NCBI GenBank assembly: GCA_910577645.1 | Contig: CAJTOL010000029.1 | Location: 1-40,917 of the forward strand | Direction: 5' to 3' | DNA length: 40,917 bases | DNA from: an uncultured Lachnospiraceae bacterium | GTDB taxonomy: Bacteria; Bacillota; Clostridia; Lachnospirales; Lachnospiraceae | Shown: positions 24,744 to 33,011 of the stretch, piece after piece | Layout: each line of letters opens with the position of its first letter | Numbering within the stretch: position 1 is the first letter of the stretch | The notes under the pieces: generated by a model | The model's database searches: none | Told to the model about the DNA's origin: nothing | The model's input: only the letters and a program-made list of their open reading frames with translations | Translations under genes and position numbers: made by a program

Positions 24744-25655
24744 ATGTCTGACTTCTTATTAAAGCTTACAAAAGCGGCAGGAGCCGGGGAACGGATTAAA
24801 ACCGGAGAACCTATGAAATGGCATACCACATTCCGGACAGGAGGGCCGGCTGCGTATTTCGCCACGCCCTCCTGTACAGAAGAGCTTTCCGCTATTATAA
24901 AGCTCTGCCGTCAGGGAAATATGCCCTATTATATACTGGGAAATGGGAGCAATCTTTTGATTAGCGACAAAGGATATGACGGAGTCATGATCTCCATGGG
25001 AGAAGGGTTTTCTCAGATTTGGAATGAAGGTTCCCAAATCCGGGCGGGAGCAGGGGCGCTGCTGTCCCGAATTGCCAGGCAGGCTCTTGCCTTGTCCTTA
25101 ACGGGCTTTGAATTTGCAGCAGGAATCCCGGGAACGCTGGGAGGAGCGGTGGTGATGAATGCCGGAGCTTACGGAGGGGAGATGAAGCAGGTGCTGGTTT
25201 CTGCCCAGGTTCTTACAAAGGAAGGGGAGATAAGGACCGTTCCCGCAGAGGAGCTGGAGCTGGGCTACAGAACCAGTTCCATCCAGAAGGAAGAGCAGAT
25301 TGTCCTTTCCGCCCTTCTTAAACTGGAGTTGGGGGACAAGAGCCGTATCCGGGCCCGAATGGAAGAGCTGGCAGAAAAGAGGAAAGAAAAGCAGCCCTTA
25401 GAATATCCCAGCGCCGGAAGTACCTTTAAGCGGCCGGAAGGATGGTTTGCCGGAAAGCTGATTGAGGACGCCGGACTTAAGGGATTTTCCGTAGGGGGAG
25501 CGCAGGTATCGGAAAAGCACTGCGGTTTTATCATTAACCGGGAGAATGCCACATCGTCTGACATTATCGAGCTGTGCCGTCAGGTAAGAGATAAGGTAAA
25601 GGCCAAATTTGGAGTAGAGCTTGAAATGGAAATAAAACGTTTGGGGGAGTTTTAA
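24744..25655 (+). CDS. murB: UDP-N-acetylenolpyruvoylglucosamine reductase
   Basis: A 303-residue FAD enzyme that reduces UDP-GlcNAc-enolpyruvate to UDP-MurNAc with NADPH, a cytoplasmic step of peptidoglycan synthesis. FAD-binding blocks are YYILGNGSNLLISDKGYDG and GIPGTLGGAVVMNAGAYGGE; YRTSS follows. The proton-donating Ser is at 226 in YPSAGSTFKRP, and the C-terminal Glu near 296 (EMEIKRLG) matches the second catalytic position. Its size and lack of the extra loop place it in type II MurB. It starts 15 bases after hprK with a GGAG ribosome binding site. Confidence 0.96.
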   Translation: MSDFLLKLTKAAGAGERIKTGEPMKWHTTFRTGGPAAYFATPSCTEELSAIIKLCRQGNMPYYILGNGSNLLISDKGYDGVMISMGEGFSQIWNEGSQIRAGAGALLSRIARQALALSLTGFEFAAGIPGTLGGAVVMNAGAYGGEMKQVLVSAQVLTKEGEIRTVPAEELELGYRTSSIQKEEQIVLSALLKLELGDKSRIRARMEELAEKRKEKQPLEYPSAGSTFKRPEGWFAGKLIEDAGLKGFSVGGAQVSEKHCGFIINRENATSSDIIELCRQVRDKVKAKFGVELEMEIKRLGEF

Positions 25656-25685
25656 AAGCAACATACATTTTGGAGGAGACCTGAT

Positions 25686-26561
25686 ATGAAACTGGTAATT
25701 GTGACGGGAATGTCCGGAGCCGGGAAGACGATTGCCCTGAAAATGCTGGAGGATTTGGGATTCTACTGTGTGGATAACCTGCCGATCTCATTGACAGACC
25801 GTTTTGCAGAGCTGGTGCTGGAAAGTCCGGGAGACATTCAGAACATTGCTTTGGGTATTGATATCCGAAGCGGGGAAGAATTGTCTGCCCTTGGAAATAC
25901 CTTAAAGAAGTGGCAGGAAAATAAGATGGCCTTTGAGATTCTGTTTTTGGACGCCAAGGACAGCATCTTAATTAAGCGTTACAAAGAAACCCGCAGAAAA
26001 CATCCCTTAGCAGGCGTGGGACGGATCGATGAGGGAATTGCAAAGGAGAGGGAACGGCTGGCATTTTTAAAGAAGGCCGCCGATTATATTATCGACACCA
26101 GCCAATTGCTGACAAAAGAGCTTCGCCAGGAACTGGAGAAGATATTTATCAAGAATCAGGGCTATCAGAATCTGTTTGTTACGGTATTGTCCTTTGGCTT
26201 TAAATATGGCATCCCTGCAGACGCGGATCTGGTATTTGACGTCCGATTTCTCCCAAATCCCTATTATGTAGAAGAACTGCGCCAGCATACCGGCGAGGAA
26301 ACGCCGGTTCAGGAGTATGTAAAAAGAGGCGGCACGGCAGAGGTTTTTTTGACAAAGATTTACGATATGCTGGAATTTTTAATTCCCAACTATGTGGCGG
26401 AGGGAAAGAACCAGCTGGTGGTGGCAGTAGGCTGTACCGGAGGCAAGCATCGTTCTGTTACCATTGCCAGAGAGATTTACGCCCGCCTTGTCTCCCATAA
26501 GGAATTGGGAGTTAAGCTGGAACACCGGGATATTGAACAGGACAGCAAAAGGAAGGGATAG
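25686..26561 (+). CDS. rapZ: RapZ/YvcJ family nucleotide-binding protein
   Basis: A 291-residue P-loop protein. Walker A GMSGAGKT is at residues 8-15, followed by ALKMLEDLGFYCVDNLP, a family signature; the C-terminal half carries GYQNLFVTVLSFGFKYGIP and the GCTGGKHRSV block characteristic of RapZ. In enterobacteria RapZ adapts GlmZ to RNase E; in Bacillus YvcJ binds nucleotides and affects competence. The role in this lineage is unknown. It lies between murB and whiA, with whiA starting three bases after its stop, and there is no yvcK/glmR gene between them, unlike Bacillus. Confidence 0.95.
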   Translation: MKLVIVTGMSGAGKTIALKMLEDLGFYCVDNLPISLTDRFAELVLESPGDIQNIALGIDIRSGEELSALGNTLKKWQENKMAFEILFLDAKDSILIKRYKETRRKHPLAGVGRIDEGIAKERERLAFLKKAADYIIDTSQLLTKELRQELEKIFIKNQGYQNLFVTVLSFGFKYGIPADADLVFDVRFLPNPYYVEELRQHTGEETPVQEYVKRGGTAEVFLTKIYDMLEFLIPNYVAEGKNQLVVAVGCTGGKHRSVTIAREIYARLVSHKELGVKLEHRDIEQDSKRKG

Positions 26562-26564
26562 AAG

Positions 26565-27527
26565 ATGTCATTTTCCTCTACAGTAAAAGACGAGCTGGCA
26601 AAGCAGGTAAGCCTTGCCCGTCACTGTCAGATTAGTGAGCTGGCGGCAATCTTAAGCTTCTGCGGCCGGATCCAAATTTCGGAAAATAACCGTTACCGGA
26701 TTAAAATTCATACAGAAAATGGAGCAGTTGCAAGAAAATACTTTACATTATTGAAAAAAACATTTAATATAGGAGCGGATGTCTTAATTCGGAAAAATGC
26801 TTTCTTAAAGAAAGGACTTACTTATACGGTAGCAGTCCAGAGCCATGAGGAAGCCTTGAAAATACTTCAGGCTTCCAAGATTTTACAGGAAAACGGGGAA
26901 ATTGGGGAACCCCTTTCTCTGGTAAACAGTGTGGTACTTCAGAGATCCTGCTGCCGCAGAAGCTTTATCAGAGGAGCCTTTCTTGCAGCCGGATCGATCA
27001 GCGATCCGGAGAAATTTTACCATTTTGAGATTGTCTGTCCAAGCCGGGATAGGGCGGAACAAGTTCAAGGTATTATAAAAACCTTTGGGATAGACGCAAA
27101 AATGGTGGTTCGCAAAAAATATTTTGTGGTGTATATCAAAGAAGGCAGCCAGATTGTAGATATTTTAAATGTAATGGAGGCGCCCCTGGCTTTAATGGAG
27201 CTGGAAAACATCCGGATAGTCCGGGGGATGAGGGGACAGGTTAACCGTCAGGTAAACTGTGAGACAGCCAACATTAACAAGACGGTGTCCGCTGCAGTGC
27301 GGCAGATGGAGGACATCAAGTATATCCGGGATACCATAGGGCTTTGCTGTCTCCCGGAAAATCTGGAGGAGATTGCCCGGCTTCGTCTGGCAATACCCGA
27401 TGCAAGTTTAAAAGAACTTGGAGAAGCTCTGGAAACTCCCGTAGGAAAATCCGGCGTCAATCACCGGCTGAGAAAGCTGAGTGCTATCGCCAAGGAGCTG
27501 AGGGAGAACGCTGGAACGGGGACTTAA
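26565..27527 (+). CDS. whiA: DNA-binding protein WhiA
   Basis: A 320-residue protein with two LAGLIDADG-like homing-endonuclease-derived halves (about residues 1-210) and a C-terminal helix-turn-helix (about 225-310: NINKTVSAAVRQMEDIKYI, then LRLAIPDASLKELGEAL and the SGVNHRLRKL end). WhiA controls sporulation genes in actinobacteria and affects division and metabolism in Bacillus. The conserved start (SFSSTVKDELA) fixes the ATG at 26565, only three bases after rapZ, with a weak ribosome binding site consistent with coupling. Length is normal. Confidence 0.95.
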   Translation: MSFSSTVKDELAKQVSLARHCQISELAAILSFCGRIQISENNRYRIKIHTENGAVARKYFTLLKKTFNIGADVLIRKNAFLKKGLTYTVAVQSHEEALKILQASKILQENGEIGEPLSLVNSVVLQRSCCRRSFIRGAFLAAGSISDPEKFYHFEIVCPSRDRAEQVQGIIKTFGIDAKMVVRKKYFVVYIKEGSQIVDILNVMEAPLALMELENIRIVRGMRGQVNRQVNCETANINKTVSAAVRQMEDIKYIRDTIGLCCLPENLEEIARLRLAIPDASLKELGEALETPVGKSGVNHRLRKLSAIAKELRENAGTGT

Positions 27528-27562
27528 GAAGAGCAGGTTCCCAGGAAATGAGGAGGAAGATT

Positions 27563-27817
27563 ATGGTAAGAAAGACAATGACGGTTCAGCTGACTGCCGG
27601 TTTGGAGGCCAGGCCAATTGCAATGCTTGTACAGGTAGCAAGCCAGTATGACAGTAAGATCTATGTGGAGACAGGCAGCAAACGGGTAAATGCAAAAAGC
27701 ATTATGGGAATGATGACTTTGGGAATCTCTGTTGGCGAGGAAGTTACCGTATCTGCAGACGGAGCAGATGAAGAGAAAGCTATTGCCGAAATTGAATCAT
27801 ATTTAAGCGACAACTAA
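27563..27817 (+). CDS. HPr-family protein of the Crh type (Glu at position 15)
   Basis: An 84-residue HPr fold. The usual phosphorylation site HARP is replaced: the sequence reads GLEARPIAMLVQVAS, with Glu at residue 15, while Ser46 is kept in RVNAKSIMGMMTLG. The protein therefore cannot accept phosphate from enzyme I at position 15 but can be a target of HprK, as in Bacillus Crh, which has Gln15. It sits right after whiA, as Crh does in Bacillus, and in the same operon as hprK. A second, true HPr must be elsewhere in the genome if a PTS exists. A start at 27563 with AGGAGG eight bases upstream agrees with the family start. Alternative: a locally adapted regulator that only resembles HPr. Confidence 0.93.
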   Translation: MVRKTMTVQLTAGLEARPIAMLVQVASQYDSKIYVETGSKRVNAKSIMGMMTLGISVGEEVTVSADGADEEKAIAEIESYLSDN

Positions 27818-27844
27818 CAGCGTTCAGAATTAATTAATTTGGAT

Positions 27845-27930
27845 TCGGGGATGTCGAAAAATGAAATAAAGAGGCTTTCTATTTAGTAGATGTCTGCTGG
27901 TTTCATTTTTCCACGTCCCCGATTTTTTAT
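27845..27930 (+). terminator. Family A repeat, copy 5, acting as terminator
   Basis: TCGGGGATGT and GAAAAATGAAA (from 27845) pair with TTTCATTTTTC and ACGTCCCCGA (to 27922), about 21 pairs, followed by TTTTTTAT. The loop retains GAGGCTTTCTATTTAGTAGATGT, the family core, but the matching CTTTC arm is deleted. It lies between the HPr-like gene and dnaE and should end the hprK operon. Confidence 0.85.
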
Positions 27931-27945
27931 ATGAAGGAGAAGAAC

Positions 27946-30900
27946 ATGGCTTTTACACATTTGCATGTCCATACGGAATACAGCCTTCTGGACGGATCAA
28001 GCAAGATAAAAGAACTGGCGTCCAGAGCAAAGGAGCTGGGCATGGACAGCCTGGCCATTACGGATCACGGGGTTATGTACGGCGTTATTGATTTTTACCG
28101 GGCCTGCAGGGAAGCCGGAGTAAAACCTATTATCGGCTGTGAAGTCTATGTGGCCCCTGGCTCCCGGTTTGACAGGGAAACGGTAAGCGGCGAGGATCGC
28201 TATTACCACCTTGTTCTTCTGGCGGAGAACAACCAGGGATATCAGAATCTGATGAAAATTGTGTCCAAAGGGTTTGTGGAGGGATTTTACTATAAGCCCA
28301 GAGTAGACTATGAAGTGCTGGAAAAATACCATGAGGGGATTATCGCCTTAAGCGCCTGCCTGGCCGGTGAGATTCCCAGATATTTGATGCGGGGAATGTA
28401 TGAGGAAGCCAAAAAGTCAGCCCTTCATTACCAGAACATTTTTGGAGAAGGCAATTTCTTCTTAGAACTTCAGGATCATGGGATTCCCTCCCAGAAGCAG
28501 GTAAACCAGGGAATTCTTCGGTTATCCAAGGAGCTGGGAATTGATATGGTGGCCACCAATGACAGCCATTACACGTTGAAAGAGGACTGGAAAGCCCATG
28601 ATATCCTTCTGTGCATCCAGACGGGGAAAAAGGTGGCAGATGAGAACCGGATGCGCTATGAGGCGGAAAAGTTTTATTTAAAGTCTGAGGAAGAGATGGC
28701 GGGCCTGTTTCCCTATGTGCCGGAAGCTCTGGAGAATACCGGGAAAATTGCAAAGCGGTGCAATGTGGAGATCGAATTCGGTGTCACAAAGCTGCCAAAA
28801 TATGAGGTGCCGGAGGGGTATGACTCCTGGTCTTATTTAAATCACCTGTGCGAGGAGGGCTTTTTAAAGCACTATCCGGATGACGACGGAACCCTTCATG
28901 ACAGGATGGCCTATGAGCTTGAGACAATCCATACTATGGGGTATGTGGATTACTTTTTGATTGTGTGGGATTTCATTCATTTTGCCAGGGAAAACGGCAT
29001 CAGCGTAGGGCCGGGCCGTGGATCTGCGGCAGGAAGTATCGTCTCCTACGCATTAGGGATTACCAATATCGATCCCATCCGCTACAATTTGCTGTTTGAG
29101 CGCTTTTTAAACCCGGAGCGTGTTTCCATGCCGGATATTGATATTGACTTTTGCTATGAAAGGCGCCAGGAGGTTATTGACTACGTAGTACGCAAATACG
29201 GGAAAGAACAGGTAGTTCAGATTGTCACCTTTGGTACCCTGGCGGCCAAGGGTGTGGTTCGGGATGTAGGAAGAGTTCTGGATCTGCCCTATGCCCAGTG
29301 CGATGCCATTGCTAAGATGATTCCCGGAGATTTGGGTATGACTCTGGAGAAAGCGCTGAAATCCAGTCCGGATTTACGGGATGCTTACAACAACGATGAT
29401 CAGGTTAAATATCTCATAGATATGGCTATGCGATTGGAGGGACTTCCCCGCCATACTTCCATGCATGCTGCAGGAGTCGTAATCAGCCAGACGAATGTGG
29501 ACGAGTACGTGCCCTTATCCAGAGCGGCAGACGGCACCATTACCACCCAGTTTACTATGACTACTTTAGAGGAACTGGGACTTTTGAAAATGGATTTTTT
29601 GGGTCTGAGAACCCTGACGGTTATCCAGAACGCCTGCCATCAGGTGGAGAGAAGCAAAGGGATTCACATTGATATAGATAACATTGACTATGATGATAAA
29701 CAGGTGCTGGAGTCTATCGGGACCGGGCGTACAGAAGGGGTGTTTCAGGTGGAAAGCTCCGGGATGAAAGGATTCATGAAGGAACTGAAGCCCGGCAGCC
29801 TGGAAGATATTATTGCAGGTATTTCTCTGTACCGTCCCGGCCCCATGGACTTTATCCCCAAGTATTTAAAAGGAAAGAACAATCCAAGGGACATTACCTA
29901 TGACTGTCCTCAGCTGGAACACATATTAAGCCCTACTTACGGCTGTATTGTTTACCAGGAGCAGGTTATGCAGATCGTAAGGGACCTGGCCGGCTATACT
30001 CTGGGGCGGAGTGATCTGGTGCGCCGGGCCATGTCCAAGAAAAAGGCCTCTGTTATGGAGAAGGAGCGCCAGAACTTTGTTTACGGAAACCCGGAGGAAG
30101 GGGTAAAGGGATGTATTGCAAACGGGATTGACGAAAAGACTGCCAATCAGATTTATGATGAGATGATCGATTTCGCAAAGTATGCATTTAACAAGTCCCA
30201 TGCCGCCGCCTACGCAATGGTATCCTACCAGACAGCTTATTTAAAATACTATTATCCAGCAGAATTTATGGCGGCCCTTATGACCTCGGTAAAGGATAAC
30301 CTGACCAAGCTTTCCGAGTACATTGTTACCTGCCGCCAGATGGGGATCCCGATTCTGCCGCCGGATATTAATGTGGGGGAGAGCGGGTTTTCCGTCGATG
30401 GATCCGGTATTCGCTACGGCCTGTCTGCCATTAAAAGCATTGGAAAATCAGTGGTGGATTCCATTGTGGAAGACCGGGAAGAAAACGGGCTCTTCCGGTC
30501 TTTGGAGGATTTTGTGGAAAGAATGACCAACAAAGAGGTAAACCGGAGGACCGTGGAAAACTTTATACGCTCCGGGGCTCTGGATTGCCTTCCGGGGAGC
30601 CGCCGCCAGAAAATCCTGGTGGCTCCGGAGATTCTGGAAAATAAAAATCGGGAAAAGAAAAACTCTATGGCCGGTCAGATGAGCCTTTTCGATTTTGCCG
30701 GGGAAGAGGAAAAGTCTGCTTTTCAGGTTCGCTTTCCTGACGTAGAAGAATTTACCAGGGAAGATATTCTGGCAGGGGAAAAGGAGACCCTGGGAATTTA
30801 CATCAGCGGCCATCCCCTGGAAGCTTACGAAAAGAGCCTTAAAAATAACACTACAGCTTTCGCCGCTGACTTTGCAGTAGATGAAGAGACAAACCTTGCC

Positions 30901-31416
30901 AAAGTTTCAGACGGCCAGTATGTGGTAATCGGCGGCATGATTACGGATAAAACCGTAAAGACCACAAAGACCAGCAAGATGATGGCATTTCTGACGGTAG
31001 AGGATTTAACCGGCTCGGTAGAGGTTCTGGTATTCCCCAAAAATTATGAGGCCCAGAGGGAGCTGTTTACCGAGGATGCCCGTCTGTTTATCCGGGGGAG
31101 AGTATCTTTGGGGGAGGAACCGGCAGGGAAGCTGATACTGGAAAAGGCGGCGCCTTTCTCCCAGATCCCCAGAGAGCTGTGGATCAAATTTCCCAATATA
31201 GAAGCTTATAAGGAAAGGGAGCAAAGGCTTTTAAGGACCCTAAGCCAGGCGGAGGGCAGTGATTCTGTGGGAATTTATCTGGAGAAGGAGCGGGCTAAAA
31301 AGATTCTTCCTCCAAACTGGAAAGTAGAAATTACCCAGGAACTGATAGACGGATTATCGGAAGATTTTGGAAAAGAGAATATCGGGATTTCAGAAAAGAA
31401 ATTAAAGGGTTTTTGA
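27946..31416 (+). CDS. dnaE: DNA polymerase III subunit alpha
   Basis: An 1156-residue C-family replicative polymerase. The N-terminal PHP domain starts FTHLHVHTEYSLLDG. The catalytic part has VGPGRGSAAGSIVSYALG and MPDIDIDF at about 393-400 (two catalytic Asp), with the third Asp in LLKMDFLGL at about 550. The fingers, HhH and OB-fold follow (OB at about 990-1030: GGMITDKTVK, then SVEVLVFP). It lacks the N-terminal exonuclease of PolC, so it is the DnaE-type enzyme. ATG 27946 is preferred to the in-frame ATG 27931, which overlaps the ribosome binding site AAGGAG. It is followed by pfkA, a common Firmicute arrangement. Confidence 0.96.
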   Translation: MAFTHLHVHTEYSLLDGSSKIKELASRAKELGMDSLAITDHGVMYGVIDFYRACREAGVKPIIGCEVYVAPGSRFDRETVSGEDRYYHLVLLAENNQGYQNLMKIVSKGFVEGFYYKPRVDYEVLEKYHEGIIALSACLAGEIPRYLMRGMYEEAKKSALHYQNIFGEGNFFLELQDHGIPSQKQVNQGILRLSKELGIDMVATNDSHYTLKEDWKAHDILLCIQTGKKVADENRMRYEAEKFYLKSEEEMAGLFPYVPEALENTGKIAKRCNVEIEFGVTKLPKYEVPEGYDSWSYLNHLCEEGFLKHYPDDDGTLHDRMAYELETIHTMGYVDYFLIVWDFIHFARENGISVGPGRGSAAGSIVSYALGITNIDPIRYNLLFERFLNPERVSMPDIDIDFCYERRQEVIDYVVRKYGKEQVVQIVTFGTLAAKGVVRDVGRVLDLPYAQCDAIAKMIPGDLGMTLEKALKSSPDLRDAYNNDDQVKYLIDMAMRLEGLPRHTSMHAAGVVISQTNVDEYVPLSRAADGTITTQFTMTTLEELGLLKMDFLGLRTLTVIQNACHQVERSKGIHIDIDNIDYDDKQVLESIGTGRTEGVFQVESSGMKGFMKELKPGSLEDIIAGISLYRPGPMDFIPKYLKGKNNPRDITYDCPQLEHILSPTYGCIVYQEQVMQIVRDLAGYTLGRSDLVRRAMSKKKASVMEKERQNFVYGNPEEGVKGCIANGIDEKTANQIYDEMIDFAKYAFNKSHAAAYAMVSYQTAYLKYYYPAEFMAALMTSVKDNLTKLSEYIVTCRQMGIPILPPDINVGESGFSVDGSGIRYGLSAIKSIGKSVVDSIVEDREENGLFRSLEDFVERMTNKEVNRRTVENFIRSGALDCLPGSRRQKILVAPEILENKNREKKNSMAGQMSLFDFAGEEEKSAFQVRFPDVEEFTREDILAGEKETLGIYISGHPLEAYEKSLKNNTTAFAADFAVDEETNLAKVSDGQYVVIGGMITDKTVKTTKTSKMMAFLTVEDLTGSVEVLVFPKNYEAQRELFTEDARLFIRGRVSLGEEPAGKLILEKAAPFSQIPRELWIKFPNIEAYKEREQRLLRTLSQAEGSDSVGIYLEKERAKKILPPNWKVEITQELIDGLSEDFGKENIGISEKKLKGF

Positions 31417-31447
31417 AAAAAAATTAACGATTTGTCAATTATAGGTA

Positions 31448-31476
31448 TTGATAATCCATGTAAAATGCTTTAAAAT
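31448..31476 (+). promoter_or_regulatory. Promoter of pfkA
   Basis: TTGATA at 31448-31453 and TAAAAT at 31471-31476, 17 bases apart, between dnaE and pfkA. I saw no terminator after dnaE, so read-through may add to this promoter. Confidence 0.55.
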
Positions 31477-31539
31477 ATGATCAATTAGTGTTTGGATTTT
31501 CAAAAGAACGAATCTCGCAGAGAGGGAGGCATATTTTCT

Positions 31540-32514
31540 ATGGCTAAAAAAGTAAAAACGATTGGCGTATTGACCAGTGGAGGCGATGCGCCGGGAATGA
31601 ATGCGGCTATCCGTGCAGTTGTGAGAACTGCTATCCACGAGGGCTTAAAAGTAAAAGGAATTATGAGAGGATATGCAGGCCTTCTGCAGGAAGAAATCGT
31701 AGATATGGACAGTACCAGTGTTTCCGATATTATTCATCGGGGCGGTACGATTTTATATACAGCAAGATGTCAGGAGTTTACTACCCTGGAGGGACAGGAG
31801 CTGGGAGCTGAGATTTGCCGCAGACACGGGATTGACGGCATTGTGGTTATCGGCGGAGACGGTTCCTACAGAGGCGCCGGTAAGCTGGCGGCCCTGGGAA
31901 TCAATACCATAGGCGTGCCGGGAACCATTGATTTGGATATTTCCAGTTCTGATTATACCATTGGCTTTGACACTGCGGTAAATACCGCTATGATAGCAAT
32001 TGATAAGGTAAGAGACACCTCTACTTCTCATGAGCGATGCAGCATTATCGAGGTTATGGGCCGCCGGGCCGGTTACATTGCCCTGTGGTGCGGTTATGCC
32101 AACGGCGCAGAGGAGATTCTCCTTCCGGAGCGCTATGACGGCGATGAACAGGCTATTATCAACCGGATTATCGACAACCGTAAGAGAGGCAAGAAGCATA
32201 ACATTGTCATTAATGCAGAAGGCATCGGCCATTCCGCGTCTATGGCCCGCCGGATCGAGGCGGCTACCGGTATTGAGACCCGGGCCACCATCTTAGGACA
32301 CATGCAGCGGGGAGGCAGCCCTACCTGTAAGGACAGAGTGTATGCCTCTATTATGGGTGCTAAGGCTGCTCTGCTTTTGGCAGAGGGTAAGAGCAACCGG
32401 GTTGTGGCCTATCAGAATGGTCAGTATGTAGATGTGGATATCCAGGATGCCCTGAACATGAAGAAGGATATTCCGGAGGATCAGTATGAGATCTGCAAGA
32501 TGCTGGTGAGGTAA
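31540..32514 (+). CDS. pfkA: ATP-dependent 6-phosphofructokinase
   Basis: A 324-residue glycolytic enzyme that phosphorylates fructose 6-phosphate. Blocks: IGVLTSGGDAPGMNAAIRAV, VIGGDGSYRGA (the GGDGS form typical of ATP-using enzymes), PGTIDLDISSSDYTIGFDTA, where the two catalytic/Mg-binding Asp of TIDxD are kept although the usual Asn between them is Leu, then the IEVMGRRAGYIALWCGYA segment and LGHMQRGGSPTC. I placed the start at 31540, where GGGAGG lies upstream and the family start MAKKVKTIGVLTSGG begins, rather than at 31492. Length is standard. A terminator follows. Confidence 0.95.
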   Translation: MAKKVKTIGVLTSGGDAPGMNAAIRAVVRTAIHEGLKVKGIMRGYAGLLQEEIVDMDSTSVSDIIHRGGTILYTARCQEFTTLEGQELGAEICRRHGIDGIVVIGGDGSYRGAGKLAALGINTIGVPGTIDLDISSSDYTIGFDTAVNTAMIAIDKVRDTSTSHERCSIIEVMGRRAGYIALWCGYANGAEEILLPERYDGDEQAIINRIIDNRKRGKKHNIVINAEGIGHSASMARRIEAATGIETRATILGHMQRGGSPTCKDRVYASIMGAKAALLLAEGKSNRVVAYQNGQYVDVDIQDALNMKKDIPEDQYEICKMLVR

Positions 32515-32542
32515 TGTTACAGCAGCAAATTTAAAAACAGCA

Positions 32543-32586
32543 GGGAGTTGTCCCAGAGAGTTTATTCTGTGACAGCCCCCTTTTTC
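32543..32586 (+). terminator. Terminator after pfkA
   Basis: GGGAGTTGTC (32543-32552) pairs, with one mismatch and a G-U pair, with GACAGCCCCC (32571-32580), followed by TTTTTCC. Confidence 0.6.
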
Positions 32587-32642
32587 CTTGCCTCTGGCCT
32601 GGTTTTTAGGGACAGGGGGGAGGATATAGGAGAAATTGACTC

Positions 32643-33011
32643 ATGGAACAAAAAGAAAACGTTGTGCTCTGCGGAGCCAATTCTTATGAGCAGAAATATT
32701 ATTTTAACCAGGATTTTTCTTCCCTTCCGGAAGGGATACAAAAAGAGCTGCAGGTGATGTGCGTACTGTTTACTGAGGACGTAGGCGGGGTATTGACTTT
32801 GGAGTATGATGCAGCCGGAAGCCTGGAGTTTAAAGTGGCAGTAGAGGATCAGGACTATTTATTTGACGAAATTGGCAGTGAGCTGAAAATCCGCAGATAC
32901 CAGAAAGAGAAACGGGAGCTTTTAGAGTCCCTGGAACTTTACTATAAGGTGAAATTTTTAGGGCTTCCACTGGAAGAAACTTCAAAGTCCGGGAGGGAAG
33001 AGGATGATTAA
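32643..33011 (+). CDS. DUF6145-like protein
   Basis: A 122-residue soluble, acidic protein. Its body (KYYFNQDFSSLPEGIQKEL, VMCVLFTEDVGGVLTLEYD, then DEIGSELKIRRYQKEKREL and a YYKVKFLG end) resembles what I remember as the DUF6145 family found in Lachnospiraceae; the match is from memory only. No catalytic motif is visible. The last eight bases overlap the start of dusB, so the two are translated together, as expected for a small partner of unknown role. TAGGAG precedes the ATG by about 10 bases. Confidence 0.65.
   Translation: MEQKENVVLCGANSYEQKYYFNQDFSSLPEGIQKELQVMCVLFTEDVGGVLTLEYDAAGSLEFKVAVEDQDYLFDEIGSELKIRRYQKEKRELLESLELYYKVKFLGLPLEETSKSGREEDD

Noticed and set aside
27344..27562. Extended N-terminus for the HPr-like protein
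   Set aside because: The upstream part overlaps whiA in another frame; a strong ribosome binding site and the family start are at 27563.
32548..32757. Short frame spanning the pfkA terminator and the next gene start
   Set aside because: Overlaps the terminator and the better supported gene at 32643 in a different frame.
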